Counted from the stretch's first letter, positions 50,927 to 60,681 are shown. The stretch: 64,000 nt of DNA from JAGNKE01 sp965230245 (GCA_965230245.1 OZ246000.1:1426001-1490000); one strand, 5' to 3'. A program made the numbers and translations. The notes: a model not told the origin generated them from the letters alone.

Positions 50927-51946
50927 ATGAATGCCCAAGCAAGCTTAGCCATAAGCCCCGTCAACGATGACGATCGCGCTAACAATGTGAAGATCGACCG
51001 CATTAAAGCGATTAACTGGAATCGCCTGATTGACGATAAAGACCTCGAAGTCTGGAATCGTCTGACAGCCAATTTCTGGCTTCCGGAAAAAGTACCTCTC
51101 TCCAATGATGTGCAATCTTGGGGGTCGCTGACAGGGGACGAACAACGTCTGACAATCCGTGTTTTTACAGGACTGACCCTTCTGGATACGATTCAGAACA
51201 GTGTCGGCGCACCAAAATTGATGGACGATGCCATTACACCGCACGAGGAAGCTGTTTTGAGTAACATCGCCTTCATGGAAGCCGTCCATGCGCGCTCTTA
51301 CTCTTCGATCTTCTCGACGCTGTGCTCCATGCGTGATGTTGATGATGCATATCTCTGGAGTGAAGAAAACCCGCACCTCCAGCGCAAATCAGACCTGATC
51401 ATGAAGGAATATAAAGCTGACGATGCCATGAAGCGCAAAATCGCCAGCGTCTTCCTCGAAAGCTTCCTGTTCTATTCCGGCTTCTATCTGCCGATGCACT
51501 GGTCAAGCCGCGGTAAGTTGACAAACACCGCCGATCTGATCCGCCTGATTATCAAGGACGAAGCAGTTCACGGTTACTATATCGGCTATAAATTCCAACT
51601 GGCCTATAAAGCCGCAACGCCGATGGAGCAAATGGAAATCCGCGACTACGCCATCTCCCTCCTGATGGATTTGTACGACAATGAAGTCAAATACACTGAA
51701 AGCCTTTATGACGGCGTCGGTCTGACAGACGAGGTCAAAACCTTCCTGCACTATAATGCAAACAAGGCGCTAATGAATATGGGCTTCGACCCGATGTTCC
51801 CCGCGGAAATCTCAAATCCCAACCCTGCAATCATGGCATCGTTATCTCCGAATGCGGATGAAAACCATGACTTCTTCTCCGGCTCCGGCTCGTCCTATGT
51901 CATGGGGAAAGCCGAAGAGACCGAAGACGAAGATTGGGACTTCTAA
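50927..51946 (+). CDS. nrdF: Class Ib ribonucleotide reductase, small subunit
   Basis: 339 residues. Metal ligands are visible in NIAFMEAVHARSYSSIF and IIKDEAVHGYYIGYKFQ (E-x-x-H motifs). The C-terminal EDEDWDF tail is the R1-binding peptide. It carries the tyrosyl radical used by NrdE. 44 bases separate it from nrdE; a bidirectional terminator follows at 51971-52008. Confidence 0.95.
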   Translation: MNAQASLAISPVNDDDRANNVKIDRIKAINWNRLIDDKDLEVWNRLTANFWLPEKVPLSNDVQSWGSLTGDEQRLTIRVFTGLTLLDTIQNSVGAPKLMDDAITPHEEAVLSNIAFMEAVHARSYSSIFSTLCSMRDVDDAYLWSEENPHLQRKSDLIMKEYKADDAMKRKIASVFLESFLFYSGFYLPMHWSSRGKLTNTADLIRLIIKDEAVHGYYIGYKFQLAYKAATPMEQMEIRDYAISLLMDLYDNEVKYTESLYDGVGLTDEVKTFLHYNANKALMNMGFDPMFPAEISNPNPAIMASLSPNADENHDFFSGSGSSYVMGKAEETEDEDWDF

Positions 51947-51970
51947 AGAACTAGATTCTTCGAACAACAA

Positions 51971-52008
51971 AAAAGCAGCGCTGACCGAAAAGGTAAGCGC
52001 TGCTTCTT
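51971..52008. terminator. Bidirectional terminator between nrdF and the RTX gene
   Basis: AAGCAGCGCT (51973-51982) and AGCGCTGCTT (51996-52005) form a perfect 10-bp stem; A residues precede it and CTTT follows, so it can end transcription from both sides. Confidence 0.88.
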
Positions 52009-52037
52009 TATAAATATTATGCTTTGCGTCCAAACGC

Positions 52038-53084
52038 TTAAACAAAAACGTCAGTCGTATCGACGTAATTCTCGAGGAAGACGCCGCCGTCGCCGTTTAC
52101 GGACACCAGAATACCTTCTGTCAGAGAGGAGCCGTTTTGCAGGTTGATGATCTCTGTGGTCACAACATCTGTCTCGGCAACATCCAGCGTCAGAATATCT
52201 TCGGCTGAGAACCCGATAACATAGTCAAAACCGTCACCTGTTGAGTAAAGAAACTCATCGGCTCCGTCACCGCCGCCCAAAGTGTCACCGAAGGCAATCA
52301 TTTCGTAAATCAAAGCATCCGTCTCGCTCTGGAACAGAATGCCGTCATCTTCTCCGGCATCAATCACGTCATCGCCCGCACCGGTAAAGATATTATCGTT
52401 TCCTGTGCCGCCATCGACATAATCAGCAGTCATGATACCTTCGCCTCCGGCACTAAAGACATCATTACCTTCGCCCAGATCGGCTTTTACCGTCGTAAAA
52501 CGACCATCCGTGTAATTCACGATTGTAGTGTCAATCAGGGCATCGTCTCCTGCCGCAATAAGAACAGTGTCATTGCCGCTTCCGGTATCAATCTGGTGCA
52601 GGTTCGACCAGCCTGAATTATTTGTAGAAGACGTAATCTGGATAAAATCATTACCTTCACCTGTAATGTAGTTCCCGCGCTTGCCATCAAAGACTTGCAG
52701 GAATACATCATTCACAACGCCGGAAAAATCCATATCGGCATGAACAAAATTATCGGCAATAAAGAAAATGGAAGAAGTTCCTTCGGCAGTAACCGAAATA
52801 TTCTTCACATTGTTCCAGCCCTCTGCGACAAAAGAGTAGGATTCAAAGAATTCTGAACTGGCCAGATACTCTGCCAGAACATCACCACCGGAAGCATAAA
52901 CGCTCGCCGGAATGGTGTACGGATTTTCATCAAAATCCCCGTCCGTAACATCATCTGAAATGTAAGTTGATCCTAAAATAGAAGACCCGTTTACATCAAA
53001 CGAGTCTGCAAGATTGGTATTTTCCACCACGTAATGTGTGGCCTGTCCGTTGTTGCTAAAACTAACGTTTACATTATTACTCAT
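52038..53084 (-). CDS. RTX (hemolysin-type calcium-binding repeat) secreted protein
   Basis: 348 residues without an N-terminal signal. Calcium-binding nonapeptides are seen at about 168-176 (GSGNDTVLI), 204-212 (GEGNDVFSA), 225-241 (GGTGNDNIF, GAGDDVID) and 270-276. The N-terminal half has beta-rich, Asn/Ser-rich sequence of unknown function. The C terminus ends in hydrophobic DTTDVFV, as in type I secretion signals. Likely exported by an ABC/TolC-type system not encoded here. The start is preceded by GGGGGG on the minus strand. Confidence 0.8.
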   Translation of the reverse strand: MSNNVNVSFSNNGQATHYVVENTNLADSFDVNGSSILGSTYISDDVTDGDFDENPYTIPASVYASGGDVLAEYLASSEFFESYSFVAEGWNNVKNISVTAEGTSSIFFIADNFVHADMDFSGVVNDVFLQVFDGKRGNYITGEGNDFIQITSSTNNSGWSNLHQIDTGSGNDTVLIAAGDDALIDTTIVNYTDGRFTTVKADLGEGNDVFSAGGEGIMTADYVDGGTGNDNIFTGAGDDVIDAGEDDGILFQSETDALIYEMIAFGDTLGGGDGADEFLYSTGDGFDYVIGFSAEDILTLDVAETDVVTTEIINLQNGSSLTEGILVSVNGDGGVFLENYVDTTDVFV

Positions 53085-53283
53085 ATGAATTCCCCCCGAG
53101 TAATTAGATTTGCGATAATTACATGTGGCACATCCTTAAGTATAATACAAGACCACGGCCACAGATAATTTTCATAAATTAGGAAATTTTAGAAAATAAA
53201 ATCATCTAAAATATTGAAATATAATAATTTTTTGGAATAGTAGATTGCCATAATTTTTGAAGTTTTGTGGCGGTTTTGAGAGG

Positions 53284-54465
53284 CTAAACGGGTGAAAATT
53301 CATCAGCCTGAAATGTCATAAAACGCTGCTCGCTCTCATAGTCACCTGCATTGTCATAAGCCTCTTCGCCGATCAAAACACGTTCACACGCAAGAGCCAG
53401 CCGCTCATATATCTGCGCATGCTCTTCGGGTGTGGAGCGCTTGTCCGCTAGATAAAGAGCGGCCTCTCGTAGACTTTGAAGGTCTTTAGCCTCATAGCCT
53501 TCAGGATCTTCGTATTTCAAAATATCAGCTGCCGTTTTCAATGTATTGCCGATATGATCGAAACGCCTGAAACGAATGGATTTGATATCATCCTCGCTGA
53601 GTGCATCCACCGTACTAACGGGCAAACCTTGCACATAGTCATTCACCTCGACCATCGGCCAGCCGTATTTTTCGCGTTCTCTGACCTGCCCTTCGATCTG
53701 CCCGCTTGCAGAAATCGAATTGGCGTCATCCCGCAAAATCGAATGACGAAACACAGACCTGATAGCTCTTAAATCCGCTTGCACACTTAAAATACGCGTA
53801 TCTTCGAACGCCTGTTTTGTGACCAGCGCGGCCATCATTTCCGTCTGCGGTTCTGCCGCACCCGTCCCGTGCCCGATCTCATGCCACACGGCATTAAATT
53901 GATATTGGGCGCCGAAACCCGGCATACCCGCAGATTTCTCCGAACCCTGATAAGGCCCGATGAGATACGGTGCGGTATCTTCCGGCGTCCATGATGATCG
54001 CGGCGTTATAATTACTGATCGAAACGGTGCTTTATATTCTTCGGGAAAAGGAGAAAAATGATGCGCTTTCAATCTGTCGTTCAGGTGCCCACGCATGGTT
54101 GTTCTTTGCTCTTCATATAGAACACGCGCTGAGCCGACAAGCTGTGAAAGCTCCGGAACACTGTCCTTAAGAACCTTGATTACGCGCTGCTGCTCTTCAT
54201 CTGAAAGGTGATCGAAATGTCCCGCACCAACAAAATCGTCGATAATACCGCTGATCTGGCTTTGTCTTGTATGATTATAGGCCGTATCGTGAAAAGTCTT
54301 GCGCATCCAAAGCGGAGCACTTTCCAGAAGCGTTGGTGAAAACGCGTCAGGATTAAGAAAAATCGTAGGCGTACCGAGCGGATCGCTCAACGCATAAGTG
54401 CCGGCAAGAACGGCTTTCGCGTCCTCTTCCGTAACCGCTTTACGATCAATTTGTAACATGGACAT
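53284..54465 (-). CDS. Zincin-like metalloprotein with HEIGH motif, 393 aa
   Basis: HEIGHGTG at 195-199 with E205 and E209 following (AAEPQTEMMAA) suggests a zinc metallopeptidase of the gluzincin type; such HEIGH...E proteins include relatives of dipeptidyl-peptidase III-like folds, but I cannot place it. No signal peptide. The N-terminal 190 residues are helical with several charged segments. A second zincin gene lies at 43697-45004; the two share little beyond the motif. Possible effector or cytoplasmic peptidase. Confidence 0.65.
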   Translation of the reverse strand: MSMLQIDRKAVTEEDAKAVLAGTYALSDPLGTPTIFLNPDAFSPTLLESAPLWMRKTFHDTAYNHTRQSQISGIIDDFVGAGHFDHLSDEEQQRVIKVLKDSVPELSQLVGSARVLYEEQRTTMRGHLNDRLKAHHFSPFPEEYKAPFRSVIITPRSSWTPEDTAPYLIGPYQGSEKSAGMPGFGAQYQFNAVWHEIGHGTGAAEPQTEMMAALVTKQAFEDTRILSVQADLRAIRSVFRHSILRDDANSISASGQIEGQVREREKYGWPMVEVNDYVQGLPVSTVDALSEDDIKSIRFRRFDHIGNTLKTAADILKYEDPEGYEAKDLQSLREAALYLADKRSTPEEHAQIYERLALACERVLIGEEAYDNAGDYESEQRFMTFQADEFSPV

Positions 54466-54643
54466 AATCTGTGTCCGCCCGCTCTGTATATATTCTTTTT
54501 TGCGTTAACTAGCAGATTTTAACATAAAAGCAAAACTATAGCGCAATATAATAGCCGAAAAAACTGGCATAACACCAACAAAACACGTAAATAAAAGACG
54601 CAATTGTCGTGCGTGCAGCTTGTAATTATGGTAAAAATTTAAA

Positions 54644-55597
54644 ATGACGTTGAAAGCCTCATTGTTAAGCCTGTCACTTTTGAATGCCCCGCCTGCCGCC
54701 GCACAGGAGGAACATCTGGTTTTGGCCGATTTCAAGCCGCCGCACACAGGCGCGCTACAAGATGCGTTCTGCGCAAGCCAATACACTATCGCGGGCGACA
54801 CGAATCACGACAGTTTGGACATCGCCCAATTTTTGGCCAGCGATCAAATCTTCGACATCATGCAGACCTGCGGCATTGATCACGTCTTCGCCGAACAGGC
54901 AATGGAAACCCAGCCCTATTACGACGCCCTAATAAGCGGCGAAATCGAAATGGACGAATTCGTCGAGCAAATGCAAGCCGCAGGTTACGGCCAGCGCGGG
55001 GAAGATATCCTGCGCGCCCATGGCAGAGTAGCGCTCGAGGCAACCGAGCGCGGTATGGTGTTCTACGCCGCGCAAATGCCGACAGGCGCCGCCGAAATTA
55101 CAGAGATTATGTTTTATCAGGAAATGGCTTTCCGCTTGTGGGGCGAATTGATGCCCGAAGACCTCAAAGAAGATTTTGATCGAAAATTCTTAAAAGGCGA
55201 GGATATCCCCGAAGACCGCATGCAGGCAATCGTGCAGGCCCTCCACGACAACCAGACCGATCCCCGTTTCCAATCGGCTCAGGATTTATTCGCCCGCGTA
55301 GATGCCATAAAGGCCGAAATGGAGGAAAACGGTGTCTCCAGAACGGATGATAAATTGCTCCACGAATTTGTAACCGAACGTGTTGGCGAAGATGAAAAGG
55401 CGCTGATCATTGTCGGAAACGGCCACCCGAAAGAACCCGTCATCGGCATCTTTGATCGCCTCGGAGACCAAAGCGCAACCTGGATCGCCGTGTATGAAAC
55501 ACTGGAGAAATGGGACCCGTCCAGCCAAATGCAGCCAGACGCTATCGTCGATCTTGAAAACGACCGCATCTTCTCTCCGTCCACCGCCGAGCCTTAG
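54644..55597 (+). CDS. Secreted Tiki/ChaN-like hypothetical protein
   Basis: 317 residues with a short signal peptide (cleavage near AAA|Q, about residue 20). YTIAGDTNHDSLDIAQFLAS resembles the G-E/D-x-x-H opening of the Tiki/TraB/ChaN superfamily, and a late IIVGNGHPKEPVIGIFDRLG matches its G-x-G-H motif. Members include haem-binding ChaN and metallopeptidase-like TraB proteins. Family placement rests on these two motifs only. It lies 63 bases upstream of mtnB but is not an obvious part of methionine salvage. Confidence 0.55.
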   Translation: MTLKASLLSLSLLNAPPAAAQEEHLVLADFKPPHTGALQDAFCASQYTIAGDTNHDSLDIAQFLASDQIFDIMQTCGIDHVFAEQAMETQPYYDALISGEIEMDEFVEQMQAAGYGQRGEDILRAHGRVALEATERGMVFYAAQMPTGAAEITEIMFYQEMAFRLWGELMPEDLKEDFDRKFLKGEDIPEDRMQAIVQALHDNQTDPRFQSAQDLFARVDAIKAEMEENGVSRTDDKLLHEFVTERVGEDEKALIIVGNGHPKEPVIGIFDRLGDQSATWIAVYETLEKWDPSSQMQPDAIVDLENDRIFSPSTAEP

Positions 55598-55660
55598 AAA
55601 CAAGATAAACACGCCCGAATCTGTTTGCGCATCTTCGTCAATTTGCCTATAAAGTCACGT

Positions 55661-56290
55661 ATGCAAACATCTTTTGAGCGCGCAGCAGAAGAGATCATCA
55701 AGGCAGGACACAGATTGGATAATCTGGGGCTTGCGCCCGCCACGGCCGGAAACTATTCGGTGCGTACCGAAGACGGGCAAATCGCCATCACTGTTTCGGG
55801 CATGTATAAGGGCGATTTGAAAAAAGACGGTATCATGCGCGTCGATTTGGACGGCAAGCCGCTGGAGGATAAAAAACCCTCCGCCGAAACATTGCTGCAT
55901 ACATTAATCTACGACCTGTATCCCGATGTAAACGCCGTCCTGCACACGCATTCCGTGCCGTGTGTCGTGTTGACGCGAATCGATCCGCAGGCAAGCCATA
56001 TTGTTCTGGACGGCTATGAACTTTTGAAAGCATTCCCCGGGATAGACACACATGACACACAAATCCGCCTTCCGATCTTTGACAATACGCAGGACATGAA
56101 AGCGCTGAGTCGCGATGTCATGGAAGTCCTCAAGGATAAACAGAAAACACCGGCCTTCCTGATCCGAAATCACGGCCTGTACGGTTGGGGCAAAAACATG
56201 AAAGAGGCTTCACAAGTTGTCGAAGCCCTCGAAGTTTTACTATCATGCGAACTTGAAATTCAAAAATTACAAAAAGGAGCGATAAGATGA
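55661..56290 (+). CDS. mtnB: Methylthioribulose-1-phosphate dehydratase
   Basis: 209 residues from ATG 55661 (a TTG at 55625 would add 12 residues). It belongs to the class II aldolase fold: TAGNYSVRTEDGQIAITVSGMYKGDL, AETLLHTLIYDLYPDVNAVLHTHSVPCV (zinc histidines) and IRNHGLYGWG. It dehydrates methylthioribulose 1-phosphate in the methionine salvage pathway. First of the mtnBDCA operon; the stop overlaps mtnD (ATGA). Confidence 0.93.
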   Translation: MQTSFERAAEEIIKAGHRLDNLGLAPATAGNYSVRTEDGQIAITVSGMYKGDLKKDGIMRVDLDGKPLEDKKPSAETLLHTLIYDLYPDVNAVLHTHSVPCVVLTRIDPQASHIVLDGYELLKAFPGIDTHDTQIRLPIFDNTQDMKALSRDVMEVLKDKQKTPAFLIRNHGLYGWGKNMKEASQVVEALEVLLSCELEIQKLQKGAIR

Positions 56291-56850
56291 GTCAGCTAAC
56301 CATATACCCTGACAACAATCCCGATGATCCGGTACTCGTAACGAAGTCCGGCAAGGTTATCGCTGAGAAGCTAAAGGAAATCGGCGTACGGTTCGAACGC
56401 TGGGAAGCGGGCGCGGATTTGCCCAATAATGCAAGTGACGAAGACGTCATGACCGCATACGAAAAGGATATCGAACGCCTGAAAACTGAAAACGGATACA
56501 CCACCGTGGATGTCGTCCGTATCCAGCCCGACAATCCGAACAAGGAAGCCGCGCGCAGCAAATTCCTGTCCGAGCACACACATGATGAAGACGAAGTACG
56601 CTTTTTCGTAGAGGGCGCAGGCATTTTCTATCTCCGTACAAACGGCCGTGTCTACATGACATTATGCGAGCGCGGCGATCTGATCAGCGTTCCTGCGGGC
56701 ATAACACACTGGTTTGATATGGGCGCAGAACCGCTCTTGACTTGTATCCGTCTGTTCACAACGCCCGAAGGCTGGGTAGCAGACTTTACAGGCGACGACA
56801 TAGCCGAGCGTTTCCCGAAATTCGAAAGCGACGCACAGCAAGCAGCATAA
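56287..56850 (+). CDS. mtnD: Acireductone dioxygenase
   Basis: 187 residues, preceded by AAGGAG. A cupin fold with metal ligands in SEHTHDEDEVRFFVEG (two His and one Glu) and the fourth His in GITHWFDMG. It oxidises the acireductone made by MtnC to the 2-oxo acid precursor of methionine (iron form) or to an off-pathway product (nickel form). Overlaps mtnB by 4 bases. Confidence 0.95.
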   Translation: MSQLTIYPDNNPDDPVLVTKSGKVIAEKLKEIGVRFERWEAGADLPNNASDEDVMTAYEKDIERLKTENGYTTVDVVRIQPDNPNKEAARSKFLSEHTHDEDEVRFFVEGAGIFYLRTNGRVYMTLCERGDLISVPAGITHWFDMGAEPLLTCIRLFTTPEGWVADFTGDDIAERFPKFESDAQQAA

Positions 56851-56888
56851 ACCTGCCATCTAGCAAAAATAAACAACGGAAACTCTTT

Positions 56889-57578
56889 ATGACCATCAAA
56901 GCCATTGTCACCGACATCGAGGGCACGACAAGCTCGCTCTCGTTCGTGAAGGACGTCCTCTTTCCCTATGCACACAAATACATGCCCGTTTTCGTCAAGG
57001 AGCATGAAGACGACATCGAAGATTTGCTAAACGACGTACGCAAGGAAGAAAACAACAGCAACCTCACCACCGAAGAAGTGATAGAGGTTCTACAGCGTTA
57101 CATCGATGAGGATCAGAAAATCACCGCACTCAAGGCCATTCAGGGTATGATCTGGCAAGCCGGCTACGAAGCCGGAGAACTGCACGGCCATATCTATGAG
57201 GACGCTCTTGACGGACTGAAACGATGGGACAAAGGCGGCATAGACCTTTACATCTATTCTTCCGGTTCTATCGCCGCACAAAAACTCCTGTTCGGCAATA
57301 CCGAAGCAGGGGACTTGAACCCGTTATTCAAGGGCTACTTTGATACCACCACAGGCCCAAAACTCGAAAAGGACTCATACGAAAAAATCGTGCGGGAAAT
57401 CGGCTTGCCTGCAGATCAAATTCTTTTCCTGTCCGACAATACGCAGGAAATCGAAGCAGCGGCGGCCGCAGGTATGTGCGTTATCGTACTGGACCGCGAC
57501 GGCGTCTTGAAAGATCAGGGGAAATTCCCGATGGTAACAACCTTTGACGACATTGATCCGCTGGAAAAAGCGGCATAA
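56889..57578 (+). CDS. mtnC: Acireductone synthase (enolase-phosphatase E1)
   Basis: 229 residues from ATG 56889. HAD fold with AIVTDIEGTTSSLSFVKDVLFPYA (the D-x-E-G-T variant diagnostic of MtnC), IYSSGSIAAQKLLFG and FLSDNTQEIEAAAAAG. It enolises and dephosphorylates the MtnB product to give acireductone. The frame is open well upstream into mtnD, but the conserved start is at 56889, 38 bases after the mtnD stop. Confidence 0.95.
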   Translation: MTIKAIVTDIEGTTSSLSFVKDVLFPYAHKYMPVFVKEHEDDIEDLLNDVRKEENNSNLTTEEVIEVLQRYIDEDQKITALKAIQGMIWQAGYEAGELHGHIYEDALDGLKRWDKGGIDLYIYSSGSIAAQKLLFGNTEAGDLNPLFKGYFDTTTGPKLEKDSYEKIVREIGLPADQILFLSDNTQEIEAAAAAGMCVIVLDRDGVLKDQGKFPMVTTFDDIDPLEKAA

Positions 57579-57606
57579 AGACAACAGAAAAACAGGATAG
57601 TCTCCC

Positions 57607-58701
57607 ATGAAAATCAACGGCAAACATTACCGCTCGATCGAACTGAATGAAGACGGTTGGTCGGCACGCATCTTCGATCAGCGCAAACTGCCGTGGGAAC
57701 TGATCGAGGTCAAATTAACAACAATGGAGCAAGCCGCAACAGCGATCAGTGAAATGTGGACACGCGGCGCACCGATGATCGCAGCGACGGCCGCCTACGG
57801 ATTTTGCCTGTCCGTGCGCAATGACGCATCGGATGAAAATCTGCAAAAAACCTATGACGCATTACTTGCAACACGACCAACCGCTGTGAATCTGCGCTGG
57901 GCACTGGACGAAATGATGAAGGCGTTAAAACCACTGGAGCAGGGCGCACGTGAAGCCGCCGCCTATAAACGCGCACAGGAAATCTGTGACGAGGATGTAG
58001 AAATCAACCGCAATATCGGCCTCAACGGTCTACCCGTGATTCGCGAAATGTCTGCTAAAAACCCGAGCCGTCCCGTGAATATCCTGACCCACTGTAATGC
58101 GGGTTGGCTGGCAACGGTCGATTATGGCACGATCACATCCCCAATTTACATGGCGCATGATGAGGGCATTGACGTCCACGTCTGGGTTGATGAAACCAGA
58201 CCCCGCAATCAAGGGGCATCCCTTACGGCCTTTGAACTCTCGGAACACGGCGTTCCGCATACGGTTATCGCTGATAACGCGGGCGGCCACTTAATGCAGC
58301 AGGGGCAGGTCGATCTTTGTATCATCGGAACTGACCGCGTGGTGCGCAACGGTGATGTTTGCAACAAAATCGGAACATATCTTAAGGCGCTGGCCGCATA
58401 TGATAACAAAGTGCCTTTCTATATCGCGCTACCGTACCCGACAATCGACTACACCCTCGAAAGCGGTGATTTAATTCCTATCGAGGAAAGAAGCGCAGAA
58501 GAAGTAACGCATATCAGTGGCTTAACAAAAGACGGAAAAGTCGAAACCGTACAAATTACCTGCTCGAACGCCGCGAATCCGGCCTTCGATATCACGCCTG
58601 CAAAGTACATCACGGGCTATATCACCGAGCGAGGGCTATTCACTGAAATACCTGACGAATCCGTCATGAATACGCCGATTTTAACGGACGCAGCAGAATA
58701 A
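57607..58701 (+). CDS. mtnA: Methylthioribose-1-phosphate isomerase
   Basis: 364 residues. NILTHCNAGWLATVDYGT holds the catalytic cysteine and GTDRVVRNGDVCNKIGTY the catalytic aspartate of the eIF2B-like aldose isomerases; VWVDETRPRNQGASLTAFEL and FYIALPYPTIDYTLESG are also typical. It converts methylthioribose 1-phosphate to the ribulose form used by MtnB. Last gene of the operon. The enzymes that make its substrate (MtnP, or MtnN with MtnK) are not in the window. Confidence 0.96.
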   Translation: MKINGKHYRSIELNEDGWSARIFDQRKLPWELIEVKLTTMEQAATAISEMWTRGAPMIAATAAYGFCLSVRNDASDENLQKTYDALLATRPTAVNLRWALDEMMKALKPLEQGAREAAAYKRAQEICDEDVEINRNIGLNGLPVIREMSAKNPSRPVNILTHCNAGWLATVDYGTITSPIYMAHDEGIDVHVWVDETRPRNQGASLTAFELSEHGVPHTVIADNAGGHLMQQGQVDLCIIGTDRVVRNGDVCNKIGTYLKALAAYDNKVPFYIALPYPTIDYTLESGDLIPIEERSAEEVTHISGLTKDGKVETVQITCSNAANPAFDITPAKYITGYITERGLFTEIPDESVMNTPILTDAAE

Positions 58702-58848
58702 TACTGGATGCCGTACAAAATTTAAGGCGTAAACTTTGCGAAAAGTTTGCATTTCCTGTAAAATTTCATATAAATACATACTATAGGGGTAATATGTCCG
58801 TTAGCCGTGAAAAGAGCTAACAAAACGTAGCAATAAGGTGAAAGAAAA

Positions 58849-59796
58849 ATGATAAAATTCGATATGCCAGAAGACGAAATCAGCCTGTTTGGCGATGCGG
58901 AAGGCACAAAAGCGAAAGATGAAATTGATCCCAATGCAACAGCGGCGGAGTTGGAAGCATCAGGTCTGACCAAGTTTGATCTCGAAGGTATGGAGGTTGA
59001 TCTCATTGGTGGTGCAACATCCCTCGATGTAAGCGAAACCGATTTCTTGAATCATCAGGGCAAGTTGGACGTTGACGAAATTTTGGCCAATCCGGAACTA
59101 AATGGAATGAATCTGGACGTCATTGCACGGACGGCAACGGATGGCCGCGGCATAGGCGGTGAAGAATCCATCTTAACCGCTGCGCAAGAATTAATGGCGG
59201 CACAGGGCGGTGGCGCCGGCTCGAAATTGCAGGCCATCGCACAAGAAGCAGATGCGGCTTGGGCGGCGCGGTATGGCGCGGATCCTTCTAAAACGGCCAA
59301 TGTTAGTATGATGGCTAATGAGTATGGTCGTGATGCACTAGATGAAACACCAATTCCTGAAGAACTGGAAATGGTTGGCGCCGAACATGATATGGATGGT
59401 ATCAACAGTGATTTCCGCGCAACAATCGGCGGTATGATTTACGGATATATGTTGGATCAAGGATTCGACGTACAGGAGTTGAATCAAGCATTGGCAGCCG
59501 GCGGCACAATGGAATCTCTGGATGACATGAGAAACGCAACCGAAGGCTTGCACAATATGGCCGCTGGTTCGGCATTGTTTGCTGGCTTGTCACGTTTCCT
59601 TGAAGATTTTGACATGACGCTAGCCGCCCGCCAGGCAGAAATGAACCCTGGTTCCGAAGTGAAGCCTGCTCTAGGAACAACGCCGGAAGTCGATACGGCT
59701 GCACCCAAACCCGAAGAAATGGCATTCAAACCCGAAGATCCCGATTACGGTAATCAAATGGGGATGACGCCCGGCGGCCCCAAGGGTATGGGTTAA
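58849..59796 (+). CDS. Acidic hypothetical protein, 315 aa
   Basis: Not recognised. AAGGTGA lies upstream of the ATG. Acidic, with many Ala, Glu, Asp and Met residues; no signal peptide or clear membrane segment. A helical centre (GGMIYGYMLDQGFDVQELNQALAAGG and MAAGSALFAGLSRFLEDFDMTLAAR) is flanked by flexible ends; the C terminus is Pro/Gly/Met-rich. Composition resembles other unknown acidic genes in this window. A terminator follows at 59822-59848. Confidence 0.65.
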   Translation: MIKFDMPEDEISLFGDAEGTKAKDEIDPNATAAELEASGLTKFDLEGMEVDLIGGATSLDVSETDFLNHQGKLDVDEILANPELNGMNLDVIARTATDGRGIGGEESILTAAQELMAAQGGGAGSKLQAIAQEADAAWAARYGADPSKTANVSMMANEYGRDALDETPIPEELEMVGAEHDMDGINSDFRATIGGMIYGYMLDQGFDVQELNQALAAGGTMESLDDMRNATEGLHNMAAGSALFAGLSRFLEDFDMTLAARQAEMNPGSEVKPALGTTPEVDTAAPKPEEMAFKPEDPDYGNQMGMTPGGPKGMG

Positions 59797-59821
59797 GACA
59801 CCCGTCATCATATAAGTTTCT

Positions 59822-59848
59822 AAAACCCGGCATGCGTCGGGTTTTTTT
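59822..59848 (+). terminator. Rho-independent terminator
   Basis: AAACCCG (59823-59829) pairs with CGGGTTT (59838-59844), followed by a run of T. Confidence 0.85.
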
Positions 59849-59909
59849 ATTGAAACATTTGTATTGCTACGGTAGTGGTTAGCACAGGTGTACACAAGAG
59901 ACGGAAAAA

Positions 59910-60242
59910 ATGAGTAAAATCAGTGATAACAGTGGCGGGCCTTTATGGCCGACATCCCTGCCGGATGAAAAGCAAGAGACGGAAAAGGCCAAATCTGAAT
60001 TTGAAAAAGCCATAGAAAAAGCACAGCGAGGTGCCGAGATTAATCCCTTGGCCAACAAGCCGCCTGTAGATCTGGAAGCAGCAGATTCAGATGAGGATGA
60101 CCCCATGCGAAGAGTTCAAGAAACATCCGAAACATCTGCCGATACGAATGGAGGGGATGGTGAAAATCATCAGCAGGATCGAGAAGAAACAGACCCCTAT
60201 GCTGATATTCCATGGCAGATTCGTGAACAACTAGGTTTATAA
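59910..60242 (+). CDS. Small acidic hypothetical protein, 110 aa
   Basis: Polar throughout and probably disordered: a charged helix (EKQETEKAKSEFEKAIEKA, about 20-38), an acidic stretch and a conserved-looking end DPYADIPWQIREQLGL. The ending is like a short binding tail. Family unknown; no signal peptide. GAGACGG precedes the ATG by a few bases. Confidence 0.6.
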   Translation: MSKISDNSGGPLWPTSLPDEKQETEKAKSEFEKAIEKAQRGAEINPLANKPPVDLEAADSDEDDPMRRVQETSETSADTNGGDGENHQQDREETDPYADIPWQIREQLGL

Positions 60243-60312
60243 GAACACATGAATTTGCAAATGTGGAACAGTAGTCCTATGTTTTCATTTAGTAAATAAA
60301 AAAGGCTAAGGT

Positions 60313-60681
60313 ATGAAAACGCTCTCCGTATCAATACTCATAAGCGCCGTGATCATAGCTGCGGCCATTTTGTATTATGCGGAAACCGGACGGTATCAAA
60401 TCACGTCTGTCGGAACATTACCTGCGGCATATAAGGTTGATACGCGCACAGGGCAGGTTTATGTGTGTTCCCCTCTCAAAGAAAAAGCATGTGAATCCAT
60501 AGAGGATTTCCGCAGTAACATCACAACAACAGCGCTAGGCATTCAGGAAAGTTGGAACTCGACACAATCGGATTTTTTCAGTAACGCGCAGAACATGATG
60601 AATTCCATGCTGGCTCTTATGACCATCATGAGTGGCGAAGAGCCTGACCAGCCGAAATTGCCTCCCGAAGAAAAAGACTAA
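60313..60681 (+). CDS. Single-span membrane protein, 122 aa
   Basis: Residues 4-24 (LSVSILISAVIIAAAILYYA) form a membrane anchor or signal anchor. After it, YKVDTRTGQVYVCSP resembles a short periplasmic motif seen in many small envelope proteins; two cysteines follow (CSP, ACE), which may pair. The C-terminal 70 residues are helical and end in a Pro/Glu tail. Family unknown. The downstream gene begins five bases after the stop. Confidence 0.65.
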   Translation: MKTLSVSILISAVIIAAAILYYAETGRYQITSVGTLPAAYKVDTRTGQVYVCSPLKEKACESIEDFRSNITTTALGIQESWNSTQSDFFSNAQNMMNSMLALMTIMSGEEPDQPKLPPEEKD

